From NCBI GenBank assembly GCA_903952205.1, contig CAJBEZ010000033.1:62001-126000 (forward strand): DNA of 64,000 nucleotides, read 5' to 3'. Below the pieces are notes generated by a model. It did not search any database. It was not told where the DNA came from and was given only the letters and a program-made list of their open reading frames with translations. Made by a program: the position numbers and the translations under genes. The stretch's first letter is position 1. Every line of letters begins with the position of its first letter. Source of the stretch: an uncultured Desulfomonile sp. GTDB taxonomy: Bacteria > Desulfobacterota > Desulfomonilia > Desulfomonilales > Desulfomonilaceae. Positions 58,369-64,000 of this stretch are shown in pieces.

Positions 58369-59141
58369 TATTTATTTTGTCCAAGAAAGTTGGAATCAGC
58401 TACTAATGATTTTTTGACACCCTCGTTTCGCTCAAATTTGGAATTAATTGACTGCAAATGGGGATGTTCCTCAAGTACCTGAATAATGTCGTCTGTTCCA
58501 AAATCCGGCTTGGCCGGATAAAGCTTCTCATAAATAGATCTAACAAATTCAAAGTCTTCGGGTTCATCCACAGTCCACCGTAAATGGGAGCGGTTTGTAT
58601 CACACGCGTAATTCCCTAACCGAAACCGTTCTGGGTGAGAACGCAGGAAAGGGGTCACATGTTCCCTGTGAGATGGCAGCACAGCCTCGCGATGGGCAGT
58701 TTCGAGGCAGGAAAATTTAATCACTTCCACATCAAGTCCATCTGGGAAAGTTGTGGGATCGCAATTGGTAACGTAATCAAAATCTCCTTCCCAGAAATAT
58801 TCAATCACCTTGTCGATTAGTTCTGGGTCCGCCAAAGGACAGTCACCTGTGAGACGAACGATGGCTTCGGGCTCGTAAGACCTTGCGGCTTGAACGAATC
58901 GGTCCAGTACGTCATCTAGGCTACCTCTAAAACATTTTATTCCTCTGTTTTCGCACTCGCGCGCCAGTGTAACATCTGTACTATCGTCACTTGTGGCCAC
59001 AATGAGTTCGTTGACGCTAATGCAACGATTTAGTCTCTCAAGTTGCCTAAATAACATTGGCTCGCCAAGTATCGGCAGAAGGACCTTACTTGGGAGGCGA
59101 GAAGACGAAACCCTTGCCTGAAGAACTCCTAGCGTTTTCAT
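58368..59141 (-). CDS. pseF: CMP-sugar cytidylyltransferase (PseF/SpsF-like)
   Basis: A 257-residue nucleotidyltransferase of the CMP-KDO/NeuA superfamily: TLGVLQARVSSSRLPSKVLL with the nucleotide-binding QARxxSxRLPxK, VRLTGDCPLADPELIDKVIE (metal-binding Asp) and VEVIKFSCLETAHREAV. RWTVDEPEDFEFVRSIYEKL is also conserved. It should activate pseudaminic acid as CMP-Pse. It is more like the SpsF branch than the Campylobacter PseF, so the symbol is given on context. It overlaps the methyltransferase gene by four bases. Confidence 0.82.
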   Translation of the reverse strand: MKTLGVLQARVSSSRLPSKVLLPILGEPMLFRQLERLNRCISVNELIVATSDDSTDVTLARECENRGIKCFRGSLDDVLDRFVQAARSYEPEAIVRLTGDCPLADPELIDKVIEYFWEGDFDYVTNCDPTTFPDGLDVEVIKFSCLETAHREAVLPSHREHVTPFLRSHPERFRLGNYACDTNRSHLRWTVDEPEDFEFVRSIYEKLYPAKPDFGTDDIIQVLEEHPHLQSINSKFERNEGVKKSLVADSNFLGQNK

Positions 59142-59818
59142 GGGAACTCAAGATAACCGCTATTGGCTTGTTTATACAAAACCCAAGACGCTACACGCTC
59201 ATTGGGGTCGGGGTGAAAACCCTCTGACTCGTGACTGAAAGAGATCTTTTCCACAAGCACGTAGGCAGGGTTTGCAAGCCACAAATCAGCATACTGCATC
59301 TTGTAAGTCCATATCCCTTCATGGTGCTTGAACGCCCTCCGATGAGGTATTTCAGGATCAAAATCAGTAACCATTAACCATCCCCCCCCCCTCAACACTC
59401 GGTCCGCTTCAGCAACCACCCTCATTAGAAGGCCACGATCCACCAGATATAGACAAAAACCAAAAATGACTGCGTCGAAGTAATTATCATCATATTGGAG
59501 ACTGTCTGCAGTTCCACGATTTAGCCGCAAATCTGGATATTTTGCCTTACCATCGTGTATTGCGACCGGCGAAGGATCGATACCGTATGCATCACAATTT
59601 GTGATTCTACGTATTTGTTCAAGAAAACGTCCGTTGGAACAGCCTATCTCAATTACTTTATGGTTTTTACGGATATGAGAGGCGAAAATTTTTGTGGAGT
59701 TTGACGAGCCCAAATCTGCATCCAGTGTCTTTTGATTACGTTTGAAGTAGTCATCTGCAGCGTCACCATTTTTCCATGCGGAATGTTGAATATCCATTTC
59801 CGTTTTCATATCTCCCAC
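59138..59818 (-). CDS. SAM-dependent class I methyltransferase with G10 tract
   Basis: A 226-residue protein. HKVIEIGCSNGRFLEQIRRI is motif I (near residue 55), YGIDPSPVAIHDGKAKYPDL motif II, YFDAVIFGFCLYLVDRGLLM motif IV. VLRGGGWLMVTDFDPEIPHR is the post-motif, and its GGGW is encoded by a run of ten G. It overlaps both neighbours (4 and 13 bp). The family is often found in nonulosonic acid loci, where it may modify the sugar or act as a regulator of chain decoration. Confidence 0.85.
   Translation of the reverse strand: MGDMKTEMDIQHSAWKNGDAADDYFKRNQKTLDADLGSSNSTKIFASHIRKNHKVIEIGCSNGRFLEQIRRITNCDAYGIDPSPVAIHDGKAKYPDLRLNRGTADSLQYDDNYFDAVIFGFCLYLVDRGLLMRVVAEADRVLRGGGWLMVTDFDPEIPHRRAFKHHEGIWTYKMQYADLWLANPAYVLVEKISFSHESEGFHPDPNERVASWVLYKQANSGYLEFP
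59382..59391. repeat. G10 tract in a pse-operon methyltransferase gene
   Basis: Ten C on the plus strand, ten G in the gene, encode RGGGW. Loss or gain of one base would truncate the enzyme. Confidence 0.8.
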
Positions 59819-60695
59819 CTGGAAGGATCGACAACCTTTTCATCGTTGATTGCGTATGATTCGAGTTCTGGAAGGCTGCTAGGTGATTTTTCCGCAATTT
59901 TAAGAATTTGTGTGAGTTGCCCAAGAGTTTCACAACCAACGATGATCTTGTCGATATATGGTTGATTAAGACAATAGCTGAGGCAGCCATCCAGCGGGCT
60001 CAGTCCAGACTTACTAAGTTCATTATGCAATTTCGCCTGACGCATGCGGATAGAATCAAAATAGTCGGGCATATTCTCTGGGCTCATGAAAATCAGTCCT
60101 TGTAAGAATGCGCTGCGAGCATGGGTTTCGATGCCGGCCATTTGCAATTTTTCTAACAACCCTGTTTGTGCAAAGCGTTGATCGTATATGTTGTATGGAA
60201 ATTGGACTATATCTATCTCGTAGCGACTCATAATGTCATCAAGTTGTTGCGGATGATATACGGAAACACCAATCTTTTCAACGCTCCCGCAGGCTTTGAA
60301 TTCCTCAAGCACAGCCCACAAACGTTCGCCTCCGTCTGATAAAAGATTGTCAACATTATGTATTAACATTCCATAAACTCGGCCCGTTTGCATTCGTTTC
60401 AGTGACTCATCAAATGCGCTGGAAACTAATGCGACATCTTCTTTCGATATACTAGAACCGCGGATAGGAATTGTCTTGGTGACGACATTAAACCCTAGGC
60501 TAGATGCTCGTTCCTCTCCTAAAATCTCTTCGGCTTCACCATAAGAGCAGGCTGTATCAATGATTGAGATTCCTCTTTGATAAGCGCAGGATAACATTTC
60601 GGATATTTCCTCGCGATTTGGCTGCCCATTCCGATTGGCGATGCCGTAAAGCATTCCCCACTGCGCTGTACCAAGTCCTATCTTTTGACAAAGAC

Positions 60696-60699
<4 letters not shown>
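59806..60699 (-). CDS. Aldo/keto reductase in the pse operon
   Basis: A 297-residue AKR: IGLGTAQWGMLYGIANRNGQ, GISIIDTACSYGEAEEILGE (the catalytic Asp and Tyr) and VYGMLIHNVDNLLSDG (the His) are the active-site pieces, and LSYCLNQPYIDKIIVGCETL is the cofactor-binding end. It is an NAD(P)-dependent reductase of aldehyde or keto groups. Such genes accompany pse clusters in many bacteria, and may reduce a keto intermediate in a variant of the pathway. It overlaps pseC by four bases. Confidence 0.88.
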
Positions 60700-62863
<2,164 letters not shown>

Positions 62864-62928
62864 TTACATAAGCCTATAAACAAAGATATCGATATTCGAA
62901 AAATCCTGAAGTTAGAAACGTAACCACT

Positions 62929-64000
62929 CTATGCTACCGCCAGCGCCATATTCCTGAATGTTGGACTCCTCTCCAGGAGTTGATCATAAGAACCTTGCGC
63001 CACGATTTTCCCATTGGCCATTTCAAAAATTATATCACAACTTTGCACCGTGGTGAGTCGATGAGCAATAATCACAATGGTGAGATCCTGCCCTAAACCT
63101 CTGACGGATTCCATGACAGCCTGTTCCGTTGTATTGTCAAGAGAGCTAGTCGCTTCGTCAAAAACCAAAACTGAAGCTTGTTTATATAGGGCCCGGGCTA
63201 TACCAATTCGTTGACGTTGGCCACCAGATAATCGAATGCCGCGTTCACCAACCACTTCATTGTAACCATTATGCCGGCTTTCAATAAATTCAGCTAGTTG
63301 AGCTTTCTTGGCTGCTTCGTGAATCCGGTTCATGTTGATTTCACCCTTGGGAATCCCGAAAGCGATGTTTTCAGCTATGGTCATGTCAGCTATGAATATA
63401 CTTTGTGGCACGTAAGCAACTGATTTTTGCCAGGCTCTAATTCGCCCGTTCTTAATAGGCTCGCCATCAACCGATATTTCTCCCTCTACTGGTTCGAGAA
63501 GCCCCATAATTAAGTCGGCCGTAGTCGTTTTCCCGCTTCCGGTGATGCCCACAAATCCTACTCTAGATCCTTTTGGAATCTTAAAGCTAACTCCATTGAG
63601 TACCCATGGGCCATCATTTGTGTAACGAAATCGTAGTGCTTCAAAGTGAATCGAATCTTTGAATTCAAGTGGCGCAGACTCGAGATCAATGTTGTCCTTG
63701 GGCATGGGCTGCTCTAGTAACAAAATAGCGTCTACGACCGACGCCTGGTTGCCAGCAATGGTTGCCCAATTAAAATAAATTTGCTGGAGGGCGGGAATTA
63801 TACGTTGCGCCCCTAAGGCCAAAGCGCCCAAGACTGGTAAAGCTTCTCCTATCCCTCCATCCCTCTTGCTCAGAGCAAAAGCTAATCCGGAGATTAGCAA
63901 AATTCCGACGACTTCCATTAGAAAACGGGGACTCACTGCTATGACAACGTTGCCAGCTTTTGCGATACGTTCGGAAGCATCCGCCCGACGGTAAATGTCA
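62929..64000 (-). CDS. ABC exporter/flippase with fused permease and ATPase, C-terminal part, cut by the right edge
   Basis: From the right edge to the stop at 62929 the frame stays open; the upstream residues YRRADASERIAKAGNVVIAV are still in frame, so the start lies outside. The visible part ends the transmembrane domain (VVGILLISGLAFALS and LPVLGALALGAQRIIPALQQ) and contains the complete ATPase: Walker A GITGSGKTTTADLIMG, signature LSGGQRQRIGIARALYK, Walker B VLVFDEATSSLD and the switch His IAHRLTT. It resembles half-transporters of the MsbA/PglK type, which flip lipid-linked oligosaccharides. The gap to pseB is 68 bp. Confidence 0.9.
   Translation of the reverse strand, partial: DIYRRADASERIAKAGNVVIAVSPRFLMEVVGILLISGLAFALSKRDGGIGEALPVLGALALGAQRIIPALQQIYFNWATIAGNQASVVDAILLLEQPMPKDNIDLESAPLEFKDSIHFEALRFRYTNDGPWVLNGVSFKIPKGSRVGFVGITGSGKTTTADLIMGLLEPVEGEISVDGEPIKNGRIRAWQKSVAYVPQSIFIADMTIAENIAFGIPKGEINMNRIHEAAKKAQLAEFIESRHNGYNEVVGERGIRLSGGQRQRIGIARALYKQASVLVFDEATSSLDNTTEQAVMESVRGLGQDLTIVIIAHRLTTVQSCDIIFEMANGKIVAQGSYDQLLERSPTFRNMALAVA

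Overview
This 64-kb window is a Gram-negative surface-polysaccharide locus. It makes, decorates, assembles and exports nucleotide-activated sugars, and it is broken up by insertion sequences and by a graveyard of toxin-antitoxin modules. Most genes lie on the minus strand in long runs with 1-60 bp overlaps or short gaps. An ABC-2 polysaccharide exporter (wzm/wzt), a pseudaminic-acid type pathway and an HldE-like sugar kinase/nucleotidyltransferase point to a Gram-negative bacterium. The mosaic style (split transketolase, BrnT/BrnA, VapBC, DUF4143 ATPases, IS66, IS256 and IS1380 elements) resembles Desulfobacterota-type genomes, but that assignment is only an impression; there is no rRNA or housekeeping marker.

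Layout. 1-9.7 kb (minus): a sugar-activation operon with an SDR, two methyltransferases, a medium-chain dehydrogenase, a two-subunit transketolase, an APH-like kinase, a HAD phosphatase, an NAD epimerase, a deoxyhypusine-synthase-like protein and a nucleotidyltransferase-kinase fusion. 9.8-14.4 kb: a membrane glycosyltransferase, then an intact IS66-type element with flanking direct repeats, an IS1380 remnant and a HepT-like toxin remnant. 14.5-21.7 kb: a large two-domain glycosyltransferase, a polytopic membrane protein, a CmcI-like methyltransferase and the exporter pair wzm-wzt ending in a clear terminator. 21.9-27.2 kb: small stress or toxin-antitoxin modules (DUF4160/DUF2442, two BrnT systems, VapBC, a DUF4143 ATPase) interleaved with at least five broken pieces of second copies of wzm and wzt. 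27.2-42.3 kb: glycosyltransferases, methyltransferases, an acetyltransferase, two capsule-synthesis-type proteins and two very large membrane proteins. 42.3-43.8 kb: a complete IS256-type element with a 9-bp target duplication, sitting 7 bp upstream of the next gene's start codon. 43.8-62.9 kb: two glycosyltransferases, a DegT aminotransferase, a flippase-like membrane protein, two radical SAM/SPASM proteins, a WbqC protein, a formyltransferase, an AsnB-type amidotransferase and the pseudaminic-acid set pseI, pseG, pseF-like, pseC, pseB with a class III aminotransferase, an aldo/keto reductase and two methyltransferases. 62.9 kb to the right edge: the C-terminal part of an ABC flippase/exporter.

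How it fits together. The right part most likely makes a CMP-activated nonulosonic acid of the pseudaminic type, possibly with an unusual N-acyl group because no pseH is visible while a formyltransferase is. The left operon probably makes a second activated, perhaps higher-carbon or amine-bearing, sugar. Many glycosyltransferases assemble the chain, and Wzm/Wzt and the right-edge ABC protein move it across the inner membrane. Two 10-base G tracts inside coding regions could let the structure vary. The most unusual parts are the deoxyhypusine-synthase-like/transketolase operon, the pairing of radical SAM, WbqC and formyltransferase genes with the pse set, and the repeated wzm/wzt debris that borders several of the toxin-antitoxin modules.
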